In this document: positions 23,346 through 33,102 of the stretch, one piece after another
Numbering within the stretch: the stretch's first letter is position 1
How the letters are laid out: each line of letters begins with the position of its first letter
Assembly (NCBI GenBank): GCA_937872685.1
Contig: CALMTS010000104.1
Coordinates: 1 to 41,185 of the forward strand
DNA length: 41,185 bases
Origin: an uncultured Desulfomicrobium sp.
GTDB lineage: Bacteria > Desulfobacterota > Desulfovibrionia > Desulfovibrionales > Desulfomicrobiaceae
Direction of reading: 5' to 3'
Translations under genes and position numbers: made by a program
The notes under the pieces: model-generated
Database searches by the model: none
The model's input: the letters and a program-made list of their open reading frames with translations, nothing else
What the model was told of the DNA's origin: nothing

Positions 23346-23848
23346 GATTGTCCTCTACCCCGTATGGTCAACGGCGTCCCGGCCAGTTCCCTGCCCCCCT
23401 CTGGTGGGCGGGGTATCTCATCGTGGCCGTCTGGGCGCAGGAACTCTCGGGAGGCCTTGATTTCCTCTCGCCCGGCCTGCTTGTCTGCATGCAGACCGGA
23501 CAATGGTGGACGGCGGCCTGGATGACCGTGCTCTGGGTGCTCGTACAGGAGGGGATCGGCAACCTGCTCTTCGGGGTGGTCATTTTGTTTTATGCAGGGA
23601 TGTTCGCCTTCTTCATGCTGACAAGATGGCTCCTTGAGCCCGAAAATCCTTTATTCATCCTTTTTTTCTCCCTTGTGCTGGCATTGTGGGGATGGGTGGC
23701 CTTGAACGGGGCCGTCCGCTTCCAGGAAATACCGGCGCAGGTGCACGCGCCGTGGCCCTGGATCGCGAAGCAGTGGCTGGCGTACGTCGTTTTTTGGGCC
23801 GGGGCGCTGGCTGCGTACCGGCGGTGGGGCGGTCATGGGCGCGTTTGA
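23342..23848 (+). CDS. mreD: Rod shape-determining protein MreD
   Basis: 168 residues, GTG start overlapping the mreC stop (GTGA). Strongly hydrophobic with about five membrane helices and many Trp; sequence identity to MreD is weak by eye, and the call rests on position between mreC and mrdA plus size and topology. The soluble N-terminal stretch of about 20 residues is basic. MreD is the membrane partner of MreC. It overlaps the mrdA start by 14 nt. Confidence 0.85.
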   Translation: MRLSSTPYGQRRPGQFPAPLWWAGYLIVAVWAQELSGGLDFLSPGLLVCMQTGQWWTAAWMTVLWVLVQEGIGNLLFGVVILFYAGMFAFFMLTRWLLEPENPLFILFFSLVLALWGWVALNGAVRFQEIPAQVHAPWPWIAKQWLAYVVFWAGALAAYRRWGGHGRV

Positions 23849-25628
23849 CACCCCGGAGAGACCCCGCATTTTATCCGGACCAACGCTGTTGCTGGTTTGT
23901 CTGGTTCTGCTTTTCTGCATTTTCGGCATCCGGCTGTGGTATCTGCAGATATACAAGAACGATTTCTATACGAGCCGCGCCCAGGAAAACCGGACGCGGC
24001 AGAGCACCATGTTCTCCCCGCGCGGCATCATCCGGGACCGCGGCGGCGTGCTGCTTGCGGAGAACACGCCGGCCTACGCCCTGGCCCTGGTCCGAGAGGA
24101 CTGTCCGGACATCCCCCGGACTCTTGATCAGGTCAGCCGCTGGACCGGCCAGCCACGGGACGAGTTGCAGAAGGTGTTCGAAATTGGCCGTAAGCGGGTC
24201 AAGCATTTCGACGAGCAGGTCATCGTGCCGAACATACCGTTCGAACTCGTAGCCCTGGTGGAGGCGCACCGGCAGGAATGGCCGGGGCTGACCATCGCCG
24301 TGCGGCCCAAACGATCCTACACCTACGGGGCAACCCTGGCCCATGTCCTGGGGTATGTGGCCAGGGCCAATGAAGAGGAGCTCAATAACGACCCCGATCT
24401 GCAGCTCGGGGACGATGTGGGCAAGCAGGGCGTCGAACTCGTGCTGGAGCGTCGGCTGCGGGGGACCAAGGGGCTGGAGGAGTTTGAGGTCGATGCGTCG
24501 GGACGCGTGCTGTCTTCCAGGGTCGTGACCCAACCGGTCATGGGCGAGGATTTGACTCTGAGCCTCTCTCTGCCGTTGCAGGAGGTCGCGACAAAGGCAC
24601 TTGAGGGGCGAACCGGGTCCGTGGTGGTTCTGGACGCGGACACCGGCGAGATTCTGGCTCAGGTAAGCCTGCCCAGCTATGATCCCAACGAGTTTGTCGT
24701 AGGCATCAGTCACGCCAAGTGGAAGGAACTCCTGGAGGACCCCGAGCATCCGTTGCAGAACCGGCCCGTGCAGAGCGCCTATCCGCCGGGCTCGGTCTTC
24801 AAGCTGGTCCTTGGCGGGCTGGCCCTGGAGAGCGGGGCCGTGAAACCGTCCACCACGGTATTCTGTTCCGGCAGCTATCAGCTCGGCAAGCGTGTCTTCA
24901 GGTGCTGGAACAAGGGTGGACACGGCAAGACGGATTTCAGGAAGTCGCTGCGAGAGTCCTGCGACGTCTACTACTACCAGCTCGGCGAGCGGCTGGGCGT
25001 GAACGCCATCAGCGATTATGCGACCCGCTGCGGGTTCGGGGTTAAAACCGGTGTCGAATTGCCGCACGAGCGCTCGGGCAACATGCCTACGGCCGAGTGG
25101 AAGTTGAAGAGGTTCGGCGAGAAATGGCAAGGGGGGGAAACCCTGAATTTCTCCATCGGCCAGGGCTATACACAGACAACCCCGTTGCAGGTGGCCCGTT
25201 TTGTAGCCGCTCTGGTCAATGGCGGACGCCTGCTGCGCCCCACGCTTCTTTTGACGGAGACTCCCGATGTCGTGGGCGAACTGCCCATGAAGGCCGCAAC
25301 GCGCAAGCTCATCCTGGACGCCATGGTTGCCACGGTAGAGGAGGAGCGCGGCACGGCCCGCCTTCTGCGCCGAGAGGGCATTCGCATCGGCGGCAAGACC
25401 GGAACGGCTCAGGTCGTGAAGCTCATGGACAAATACGAGAAGAAGAAAACCCAGGAGATTCCGTATAAATACAGGGATCACGCATGGTTGGCCGGATTTG
25501 CGGAAAAGGACGGGCGACGCTATGTCGCTGTGGCCATGGTCGAGCACGGCGGGCATGGCGGCTCCGATGCCGGTCCCGTGGTAGGGGCGGTGTTCGACGC
25601 CATTTTCGGCGTGCAGCAGGCACAGTGA
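23835..25628 (+). CDS. mrdA: Peptidoglycan transpeptidase PBP2 (MrdA)
   Basis: 597 residues. A single N-terminal membrane helix (about 15-33) is followed by the pedestal/dimerisation domain (SPRGIIRDRGGVLLAEN, 61-77) and the class B transpeptidase domain. Active-site motifs are S-x-x-K (Ser320, Lys323 in YPPGSVFK), S-C-D (375-377) and K-T-G-T (521-524). SCD in place of SxN is common in PBP2 proteins and is not a defect. It crosslinks lateral-wall peptidoglycan with RodA. Translation starts inside mreD, implying coupling. Confidence 0.97.
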   Translation: MGAFDTPERPRILSGPTLLLVCLVLLFCIFGIRLWYLQIYKNDFYTSRAQENRTRQSTMFSPRGIIRDRGGVLLAENTPAYALALVREDCPDIPRTLDQVSRWTGQPRDELQKVFEIGRKRVKHFDEQVIVPNIPFELVALVEAHRQEWPGLTIAVRPKRSYTYGATLAHVLGYVARANEEELNNDPDLQLGDDVGKQGVELVLERRLRGTKGLEEFEVDASGRVLSSRVVTQPVMGEDLTLSLSLPLQEVATKALEGRTGSVVVLDADTGEILAQVSLPSYDPNEFVVGISHAKWKELLEDPEHPLQNRPVQSAYPPGSVFKLVLGGLALESGAVKPSTTVFCSGSYQLGKRVFRCWNKGGHGKTDFRKSLRESCDVYYYQLGERLGVNAISDYATRCGFGVKTGVELPHERSGNMPTAEWKLKRFGEKWQGGETLNFSIGQGYTQTTPLQVARFVAALVNGGRLLRPTLLLTETPDVVGELPMKAATRKLILDAMVATVEEERGTARLLRREGIRIGGKTGTAQVVKLMDKYEKKKTQEIPYKYRDHAWLAGFAEKDGRRYVAVAMVEHGGHGGSDAGPVVGAVFDAIFGVQQAQ

Positions 25629-25640
25629 CCGGGGACGCAC

Positions 25641-26750
25641 ATGTTCGATAGACGGCTTGTTTTCCACATCAACTGGGGCCTGGTGGCTTTGACCGCGATC
25701 CTGTTTCTGATCGGCGTGGGGAACCTCTATTCAGCCAGCGCATTGCGGGTCGCCTCCGGAATCGAACTCGACGGGTATTTCAACAAGCAGCTCTTGTGGG
25801 GCGGAGCCGGACTCCTCGTCATGGCCGGCATTGTCCTGATCGACTATAGACACTTCAAGGCCGTATCCTGGCCGTTCTTCTTCCTCTCGCTGCTGCTGCT
25901 GCTCGGTGTCGCGGTGGCAGGCAAAACCATCTACGGGGCCAAACGCTGGCTCGATCTCGGGTTTTTCAACCTGCAGCCGACTGAGCTGACCAAGATCGCC
26001 GTGCTCATCCTTGGGGCGCGCCTGATGGCCCGCATGGACGGCCGCCTTGGCTGGGTCAATCTGGGCAAGGTGCTGCTGGTGGGCCTTGTGCCGGCGATCC
26101 TTGTTGTCAAACAGCCGGACCTGGGTTCAGCGCTGAACATCCTGCTCATCCTGGGAGGCATGATCCTGTTCAAGGGTATCACCGCCGGGGTGTTCAAGGT
26201 TCTGGTCGTGGTTCTTCCGGTCATGCTGCCGTTCGGCTGGTTTTTTCTCCACGACTACCAGAAGCAGCGCATCCTGACCTTTCTCGATCCAGGGAACGAC
26301 CCTCTGGGGGCCGGATACCATATCATTCAGTCACAGATTGCCATCGGGTCTGGAGGGTTCTGGGGCAAGGGCTTCCTGCAGGGCACCCAGAGCCAGCTGC
26401 GCTTTCTGCCCGAGAAGCATACGGACTTTGCCTTTGCCGTGTTCGGCGAGGAGTGGGGCTTCTTCGGGGCCATGATTCTCCTGATACTTTTCTGTGCCTT
26501 CCTCTATCAGGTCTATATCGTCTCCATGGAGGCCAAGGACGACTTCGGGAGCTATCTCGCTGCCGGGGTGTTCTTCTACTTCTTCTGGCAGATCCTCATC
26601 AACATGGGCATGGTCCTCGGCATCATGCCTGTCGTAGGCATTCCCTTGCCATTCATCAGCTACGGAGGCAGCGCATCCGTAGTCAATTTCTGCATGATCG
26701 GCGTGGTTCTGAACGTGGCCATGCGCCGGTTTGTCTTCAAGAAAGCATAG
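25641..26750 (+). CDS. rodA: SEDS-family peptidoglycan glycosyltransferase RodA
   Basis: 369 residues with about ten membrane helices. SEDS motifs include AKRWLDLGFFNLQPTELTK (region 99-117), VKQPDLGSALN, FLPEKHTDFAFAVFGEEWG with the catalytic Asp of loop 4, and the last-helix motif GIPLPFISYGGSA. It polymerises lipid II glycan strands together with PBP2. It starts 12 nt after mrdA with GGGGA upstream. It is the last gene of the elongasome operon; a weak hairpin follows. Confidence 0.97.
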   Translation: MFDRRLVFHINWGLVALTAILFLIGVGNLYSASALRVASGIELDGYFNKQLLWGGAGLLVMAGIVLIDYRHFKAVSWPFFFLSLLLLLGVAVAGKTIYGAKRWLDLGFFNLQPTELTKIAVLILGARLMARMDGRLGWVNLGKVLLVGLVPAILVVKQPDLGSALNILLILGGMILFKGITAGVFKVLVVVLPVMLPFGWFFLHDYQKQRILTFLDPGNDPLGAGYHIIQSQIAIGSGGFWGKGFLQGTQSQLRFLPEKHTDFAFAVFGEEWGFFGAMILLILFCAFLYQVYIVSMEAKDDFGSYLAAGVFFYFFWQILINMGMVLGIMPVVGIPLPFISYGGSASVVNFCMIGVVLNVAMRRFVFKKA

Positions 26751-26757
26751 CCTGTCC

Positions 26758-26785
26758 CGGTCCGTCGATACGGACGGCCCTTTTT
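26758..26785 (+). terminator. Candidate terminator after rodA
   Basis: Six-bp stem GTCCGT (26760-26765) with ACGGAC (26770-26775), loop CGAT, then GGCCC and five T. The interval between stem and T run is longer than usual, so efficiency is uncertain. Confidence 0.45.
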
Positions 26786-26870
26786 GCGCAGGCGTTCGGA
26801 ATGGCCTGTAAGGATGGGGGGCTATTTTCCGACATACAAGGTGCGCGCTAGGCACGTGAATTTCTGAACA

Positions 26871-26956
26871 AACTCCGCAAATCAAGGAGTTGCAAACCAA
26901 TTTGCAGGTAGTTTGTCCAAAAAGATTTTGACACGAAAATGGGAATCAGATAGAGG
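26871..26956 (+). promoter_or_regulatory. Promoter region of the ATP synthase operon
   Basis: A perfect -35 TTGACA (26928-26933), a 17-nt spacer and TAGAGG (26951-26956, 3 of 6) give a plausible promoter 45 nt before atpF'. Upstream are two inverted repeats: AACTCC-N9-GGAGTT (26871-26891) and TGCAAA-CCAA-TTTGCA (26891-26906). The second sits about 22 nt before the -35, a usual place for an activator or for an operator. No regulator is known to me for this site. The rest of the gap after rodA (26786-26870) shows nothing. Confidence 0.5.
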
Positions 26957-27001
26957 CCCTGTGACTTTGAACAAAAATTCACATACTTTTTAGGGGGCGG
27001 C

Positions 27002-27424
27002 ATGATTGATCTCGATTGGACATTTTTTATGCAACTTGTGAACTTTTTGGTCATCCTGACGGTCTTGAATCTGATCTTGTTCCGCCCGATCCGGGGGATC
27101 ATCAAGAAGCGGGCCGAGGTCATGAGCGAAAAGTTGGGCTCCATCGAGGCCTTCACGGCCAAGGCCGAGTCCAAACTCGAAAACTACAAGGCTTCCCTTA
27201 CGGGCGCACGGGTCGAGGCGCAGCAGTTGCGCGTGTCCCTGAAGTCTGAGGGCGTGGAAGCTGAATCCGCCGTCCTGGCCAAGGCCGGGGCCGAGGCTGC
27301 CGAGAAGGTCGCCGCCGCCCGCAAAGAGATTGAAGGTCAGAAGCAGGCCGCCCTGAAGGCCCTGCGTGGCGAAGTCGCAGGCTACGCAAAGAGCGTCGCC
27401 GAAAAGGTGCTCAGCAAGGCGTAG
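27002..27424 (+). CDS. atpF': ATP synthase Fo subunit b'
   Basis: 140 residues: one N-terminal membrane helix (about 7-27, FFMQLVNFLVILTVLNLILF) with the family RPI motif after it, then a continuous charged coiled coil forming the peripheral stator stalk. It differs from the second b-type gene next to it, so the stalk is probably a b/b' heterodimer. GGGGGCGG lies just upstream of the ATG. It is first gene of an operon without atpB or atpE. Confidence 0.93.
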   Translation: MIDLDWTFFMQLVNFLVILTVLNLILFRPIRGIIKKRAEVMSEKLGSIEAFTAKAESKLENYKASLTGARVEAQQLRVSLKSEGVEAESAVLAKAGAEAAEKVAAARKEIEGQKQAALKALRGEVAGYAKSVAEKVLSKA

Positions 27425-27484
27425 TCGGGCTGGTATTTCCTTGTGTGTCATAGATTTACTTTTTCATATAAGGAGGGCGGAATT

Positions 27485-28054
27485 TTGAAAAAATTCAAGA
27501 CTGTCGGATTGGTGACGGCAGCACTGGTTCTTTGCGCGGCGATTGCGTTCGCCAGCGAAGGAGAAGGTGGGGGGCACAACAAGTGGCTCGACCTTCTGTA
27601 TCGTTTTATCAACTTCGGCATCGTGGCCTTTCTGGTCTACAAGTTCGCTGGCAAGCGTCTGGCGGACATGCTCTCCGGGCGTACCAAGCAGATCGAGACC
27701 GATTTGAGCGATCTCGACGAACGCAAGGAAGATGCGGAGAAGCGTCTGCTTGAAGTTGAGGCGAGCATTGCCAATCTCGAGGCTGAGAAAGCCAAAATCC
27801 TGGCTGACGCAAAGGCCCAGGGCGAGGCCATGCGCCAGGCGATCATCGAGAAGGCCGAAGCCCAGGCTGTACAGATCAAGGCCCAGGCCGAGGTCTCCGC
27901 AGCTCAGGAGGCCAAGCTGGCCGTTGACGCCATCCGTGAGGAACTGGCTGAGAAGATCGCCGCTGCCGCTGAAGATCTGGTGAAAAAGCAGCTCAAGAAG
28001 AAGGATCACGAAGATTTGGTCAACGAATATCTTAAAAAGGTGGTGCTCAATTGA
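27485..28054 (+). CDS. atpF: ATP synthase Fo subunit b
   Basis: 189 residues from a TTG start with AGGAGG 8 nt upstream (27471-27476). A longer frame from 27443 would place this site inside the gene and is rejected. The N-terminus is odd: KKFKTVGLVTAALVLCAAIAFAS looks like a cleavable signal peptide, followed by SEGEGGGHNK and then the true membrane helix (about 34-52). The rest is the coiled-coil stalk (about 55-175) ending KKVVLN, which contacts delta. The same arrangement is known to me in other Deltaproteobacteria. Its stop overlaps the atpH start (TTGA). Confidence 0.93.
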   Translation: MKKFKTVGLVTAALVLCAAIAFASEGEGGGHNKWLDLLYRFINFGIVAFLVYKFAGKRLADMLSGRTKQIETDLSDLDERKEDAEKRLLEVEASIANLEAEKAKILADAKAQGEAMRQAIIEKAEAQAVQIKAQAEVSAAQEAKLAVDAIREELAEKIAAAAEDLVKKQLKKKDHEDLVNEYLKKVVLN

Positions 28055-28605
28055 CTGGGAATATCGTAGCAAGACGGTACGCCAAGGCGTTGTTCACCGT
28101 TGCGCAGGCGCAATCCGACAAGGGTGCGATGGCGCAGTACGGCGATGACTTGGCCAAGCTGGCTGGAGTCCTGGAGAATGCGCCTGAGCTCACGAAGATC
28201 TTCCGCAATCCGATTTTTAGCGTGGAAGAAAAGAGAGGAGTGATTGTCAAGGTACTGGACAAGGTCGCTCCCAGCGCCATGGTCCGGAACTTCTGTCTGC
28301 TTCTGGCGGACAAGGACAGGCTGGCTTTTCTCCCCGAGATCAACGCGTCTTACGGGATGCTTCTGGATGCGGCCCAGGGCGTTCTTCGTGGCAAGCTGGT
28401 GACGGCAGTGAAGCTTCCCGACAACGTGCAGAAGAATGTTGTCGACAAGTTGCAGAAAGAGTCGGGTCAGAAGGTTGTCCTTGATTACGAAGTGGATCAG
28501 GACATCATCGGCGGGCTCATGCTCAAGATCGGGGACAAAGTCCTTGACGCCAGTATTCGGGCTCAACTTCAAATTTTGAAAGAAAATATCAAAAGGGGTG
28601 AGTAG
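28051..28605 (+). CDS. atpH: ATP synthase F1 subunit delta
   Basis: 184 residues, TTG start overlapping the atpF stop by 4 nt. Delta joins the stator stalk to the top of F1. N-terminal helical bundle begins [14 protein letters not shown]; the C-terminal block [22 protein letters not shown] is the family signature that pairs with subunit b. AAGGTGG lies about 9 nt upstream. No internal ATG would keep the conserved ARRYAKALF, so the TTG start is secure. Confidence 0.95.
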   Translation: MTGNIVARRYAKALFTVAQAQSDKGAMAQYGDDLAKLAGVLENAPELTKIFRNPIFSVEEKRGVIVKVLDKVAPSAMVRNFCLLLADKDRLAFLPEINASYGMLLDAAQGVLRGKLVTAVKLPDNVQKNVVDKLQKESGQKVVLDYEVDQDIIGGLMLKIGDKVLDASIRAQLQILKENIKRGE

Positions 28606-28610
28606 AGGCT

Positions 28611-30119
28611 ATGCAGATCAAAGCAGAAGAAATTAGCCAGATCATCGAAGGCCAGATCAAGAATTACGAGAAAAAGGTTGAGATGAGCGAAACTGGCGTG
28701 GTCCTGTCGGTGGGTGACGGTATCGCCCGCGTTTACGGATGCGAAAACGCGATGGCCATGGAACTCCTCGAGTTCCCCGGCAACGTCATGGGAATGGTCC
28801 TTAACCTGGAAGAAGATTCCGTCGGTGTCGCCCTCCTCGGCGAAACCGAGCACATCAAGGAAGGCGACATCGTCAAGCGTACGGGCCGCATCTTCCAGGT
28901 GCCGGTCGGCGACGCGGTCATGGGGCGTGTCATCGATCCCCTGGGCAACCCGATCGACGGCCTCGGACCGATCCAGACGGACATGTTCCGTAACGTCGAA
29001 ATCAAGGCTCCCGGCATCGTCGCCCGTAAGTCCGTCCACGAGCCCATGTACACGGGTCTGAAGGCCATCGACGCCATGACCCCCATCGGACGCGGACAGC
29101 GCGAACTGATCATCGGCGACCGTCAGGTCGGCAAGACCGCCGTCGGCGTCGACGCCATCCTGGCCCAGAAGAACAGTGACATTCACTGCTTCTACGTCGC
29201 CATCGGCCAGAAGCGTTCCACTGTTGCCCAGGTCGTCGAGGCCCTGCGTCAGAACGGCGCCCTGGAATACACCACCGTCATTTCCGCTACCGCTTCCGAG
29301 CCTGCTCCCCTGCAGTTCATCGCGGCATACTGCGGATGCACGATGGCTGAATTTTACCGTGACAATGGCAAGCACGCCCTGATCGTTTATGACGATCTGT
29401 CCAAGCAGGCCGTGGCCTACCGCCAGATGTCCCTGTTGCTGCGCCGCCCTCCGGGACGCGAAGCCTTCCCCGGCGACGTTTTCTACCTGCACTCCCGCCT
29501 GCTGGAGCGCGCCTGTAAGGTCAATGATGGCCTCGGCGCCGGATCCCTTACCGCTCTGCCGGTCATTGAAACCCAGGCTGGTGACGTGTCCGCCTACATC
29601 CCGACAAACGTCATCTCCATCACCGACGGCCAGGTTTACCTGGAGCCCAACCTGTTCATGGCCGGCATCCGCCCCGCCATCAACGTTGGTCTGTCCGTTT
29701 CCCGAGTCGGTGGTGCCGCCCAGATCAAAGCCATGAAGAAGGTTGCCGGCACGTTGCGTCTTGATCTCGCCCAGTATCGCGAACTGGCAGCTTTCGCCCA
29801 GTTCGGTTCCGATCTGGACAAGGCCACCAAGACCAAGCTGACCCGCGGTGAACGTCTCGTCGAACTGCTCAAGCAGCCCCAGTATCAGCCCATGCCTGTT
29901 GAAGAGCAGGTCGCGGTGCTGTATGCCGGTACCCGCGGTTTCCTTGACGACGTCGCCGTCTCCGACGCCATCCGTTTCGGCACTGAGTTGGTCGACTTCA
30001 TGCGCAATCAGAAGTCCGACGTCCTGGCTGAAATCGTACAGACCAAGGATCTTGGCGCTGAAACCGAAAAGAAGCTGGCTGCAGCGATCACTGAGTTCAA
30101 AGCCGGTTTCAAAGCCTAG
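28611..30119 (+). CDS. atpA: ATP synthase F1 subunit alpha
   Basis: 502 residues, normal length. The non-catalytic nucleotide site is seen in Walker [11 protein letters not shown] (about 169-178) and in [17 protein letters not shown]; the arginine-finger region is [25 protein letters not shown]. The N-terminal [16 protein letters not shown] contacts delta. Five nt separate it from atpH. Codon use is strongly biased to C-ending codons (GTC, ATC, CGT), as in highly expressed genes. Confidence 0.98.
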   Translation: MQIKAEEISQIIEGQIKNYEKKVEMSETGVVLSVGDGIARVYGCENAMAMELLEFPGNVMGMVLNLEEDSVGVALLGETEHIKEGDIVKRTGRIFQVPVGDAVMGRVIDPLGNPIDGLGPIQTDMFRNVEIKAPGIVARKSVHEPMYTGLKAIDAMTPIGRGQRELIIGDRQVGKTAVGVDAILAQKNSDIHCFYVAIGQKRSTVAQVVEALRQNGALEYTTVISATASEPAPLQFIAAYCGCTMAEFYRDNGKHALIVYDDLSKQAVAYRQMSLLLRRPPGREAFPGDVFYLHSRLLERACKVNDGLGAGSLTALPVIETQAGDVSAYIPTNVISITDGQVYLEPNLFMAGIRPAINVGLSVSRVGGAAQIKAMKKVAGTLRLDLAQYRELAAFAQFGSDLDKATKTKLTRGERLVELLKQPQYQPMPVEEQVAVLYAGTRGFLDDVAVSDAIRFGTELVDFMRNQKSDVLAEIVQTKDLGAETEKKLAAAITEFKAGFKA

Positions 30120-30138
30120 ATCGTTTAAGGAGTCGTAA

Positions 30139-31011
30139 ATGGCATCACTGAGGGACATACAGAACAAGATCGTCGGTGTGAAAAAGACCAAGCAGATCAC
30201 GAAGGCGATGAACATGGTCGCTTCCGCGAAACTGCGTGGTGCTCAGAACCGTATCGAGCGCTTCCGTCCCTATGCTGATAAGTTCCATGACATTCTTATC
30301 GATCTGGCTTCCCGCGCCGACGCCAGCGTTCATCCCCTGCTCGAGAAACGTGAAGTGATCCAGAACATAGGCATCATTCTGGTCACCTCCGACAAGGGGT
30401 TGTGCGGCAGCTTCAACGCGAACCTCTGCGCCGCCGCCAACAGGCTGGCCAAGCAGAAGGAAGCAGAAGGCAAGACGGTCAAGTTTATCTGCATCGGAAA
30501 GAAAGGCAGGGATTTCATTCGCAAGACGAAGTTTGAAATCGTTTCGCAGTACGCTGAGCACATGACCAACTTCGATTTTCAGTTGGCCAGCGAAACGGGT
30601 AACTACGTCATCGATGGATATCTCTCCGGACAGTTTGACGAAGTGCATATCGTCTTTGGAAAGTTCGTGAGCATCGCCAGGCAGGAAGCTACGGCGTCGC
30701 AGATTCTCCCGGCCGAGACGGCCGAGGCGGAAGCTCCGGCCGGCGCCTCCAGCGAATACATCTTCGAACCTTCGGTGGAAGGGCTTCTGGCCGAACTTCT
30801 GCCCAGATATGTTAAGGTCCAGATGTATCGCGGACTGCTTGATACCTCGGCCAGCGAGCATGCGGCACGCATGTCGGCCATGGATAACGCGACCAAGAAC
30901 TGCGACGAAATGGTCGGCAGTCTGACCCTTGTATACAACAAGGCCCGTCAGACGAGCATCACCACCCAATTAATGGACATCGTAGGCGGTGCCGAGGCAC
31001 TGAAAGGATAA
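30139..31011 (+). CDS. atpG: ATP synthase F1 subunit gamma
   Basis: 290 residues. The rotating shaft: N-terminal helix SLRDIQNKIVGVKKTKQITKAM and C-terminal helix ending ITTQLMDIVGGAEAL form the antiparallel coiled coil in the alpha3-beta3 core, with ILVTSDKGLCGSFN the conserved central strand. AAGGAG lies 7 nt before the ATG. There is no extra cysteine redox loop. Confidence 0.97.
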   Translation: MASLRDIQNKIVGVKKTKQITKAMNMVASAKLRGAQNRIERFRPYADKFHDILIDLASRADASVHPLLEKREVIQNIGIILVTSDKGLCGSFNANLCAAANRLAKQKEAEGKTVKFICIGKKGRDFIRKTKFEIVSQYAEHMTNFDFQLASETGNYVIDGYLSGQFDEVHIVFGKFVSIARQEATASQILPAETAEAEAPAGASSEYIFEPSVEGLLAELLPRYVKVQMYRGLLDTSASEHAARMSAMDNATKNCDEMVGSLTLVYNKARQTSITTQLMDIVGGAEALKG

Positions 31012-31021
31012 GGGGGCATAA

Positions 31022-32434
<1,413 letters not shown>

Positions 32435-32455
32435 TTCTTGCCCTGGGGTATTGAT

Positions 32456-32884
32456 ATGGCTAAAACAATTACGCTTGAAATAGTGACACCGGACAAGATG
32501 GTGCTCAAGGAAGAGGTCGATTATGTCGGCGCTCCTGGCATCAATGGTGAATTTGGTGTCCTGCCCAATCATATCCCGTTTCTCTCTGCGCTTGGTATCG
32601 GGAGCCTCTACTATAAACTGAACGGCAAGAAGTACTTTGTCTTTGTTGCCGGCGGGTTTGCAGAGGTGTCCCCTGCGAAGGTGACAGTCCTTGCTGAGGT
32701 GGCTGAAAAGGCTGAAGATATCGATCTGGAGCGGGCCCGCAGGGCTCAGGACAGAGCCGAGCAGCGCGCCAGACAGCAACAGGAGAAATTGGATCACGCA
32801 GCCGTCCAGGCTGCATTGGCCAGGGCGCTCCACCGCATGAAGTGTCGTGCAAACGCTGTGAGCGAAGGCACGTGCCGAATGTAA
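32456..32884 (+). CDS. atpC: ATP synthase F1 subunit epsilon
   Basis: 142 residues from the ATG at 32456; a nearby upstream in-frame GTG/ATG-like start would add six residues but lacks conservation. The beta-sandwich domain (about 3-88) has [22 protein letters not shown] and [11 protein letters not shown], followed by a two-helix C-terminal domain (about 95-135) that may inhibit ATP hydrolysis. The tail [14 protein letters not shown] carries two Cys, which is unusual. It ends the operon just before a strong terminator. Confidence 0.95.
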   Translation: MAKTITLEIVTPDKMVLKEEVDYVGAPGINGEFGVLPNHIPFLSALGIGSLYYKLNGKKYFVFVAGGFAEVSPAKVTVLAEVAEKAEDIDLERARRAQDRAEQRARQQQEKLDHAAVQAALARALHRMKCRANAVSEGTCRM

Positions 32885-32904
32885 TAGGCGCTGTTGAATG
32901 AATG

Positions 32905-32939
32905 AAAAAGCAGGCTCTCCGGAGCCTGCTTTTTTTTTC
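32905..32939 (+). terminator. Rho-independent terminator of the atp operon
   Basis: Nine-bp stem AGCAGGCTC (32909-32917) with GAGCCTGCT (32922-32930), loop TCCG, then eight T; an A run on the other side makes it potentially bidirectional. It lies 24 nt after atpC. Confidence 0.95.
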
Positions 32940-32949
32940 TCCGCCACTC

Positions 32950-33002
32950 TTGAGAGTTTGTTAATGTGTCGATATCTTTCGTTCTCTACGCAAGTCGAGA
33001 AC
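32950..33002 (+). promoter_or_regulatory. Promoter and leader hairpin of the glmU group
   Basis: -35 TTGAGA (32950-32955), 17-nt spacer, -10 TATCTT (32973-32978, 4 of 6). A start near 32985 gives a leader of about 118 nt. An inverted repeat GTTCTC-N10-GAGAAC (32981-32986 and 32997-33002) lies at the transcription start and could be an operator or a 5'-end hairpin. It restarts transcription after the atp terminator. Confidence 0.5.
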
Positions 33003-33102
33003 TGGCTTGCTTGAGTTCGGCTCCGTTTGGATCCGATGCGCCGGAAAGGTTTTTCTCTGCGGAAGCAGGCAGTCCGCAAATATTCAGGTTGGGAGGACGC
33101 GG

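Noticed and set aside
24957-24965. SCD instead of SxN in PBP2 as a damaged active site
   Set aside because: S-x-D at this place is normal in PBP2 proteins, and the other motifs are intact.
27443-27484. Upstream start for atpF
   Set aside because: It would put the AGGAGG ribosome site inside the coding sequence; the TTG at 27485 is correctly spaced.
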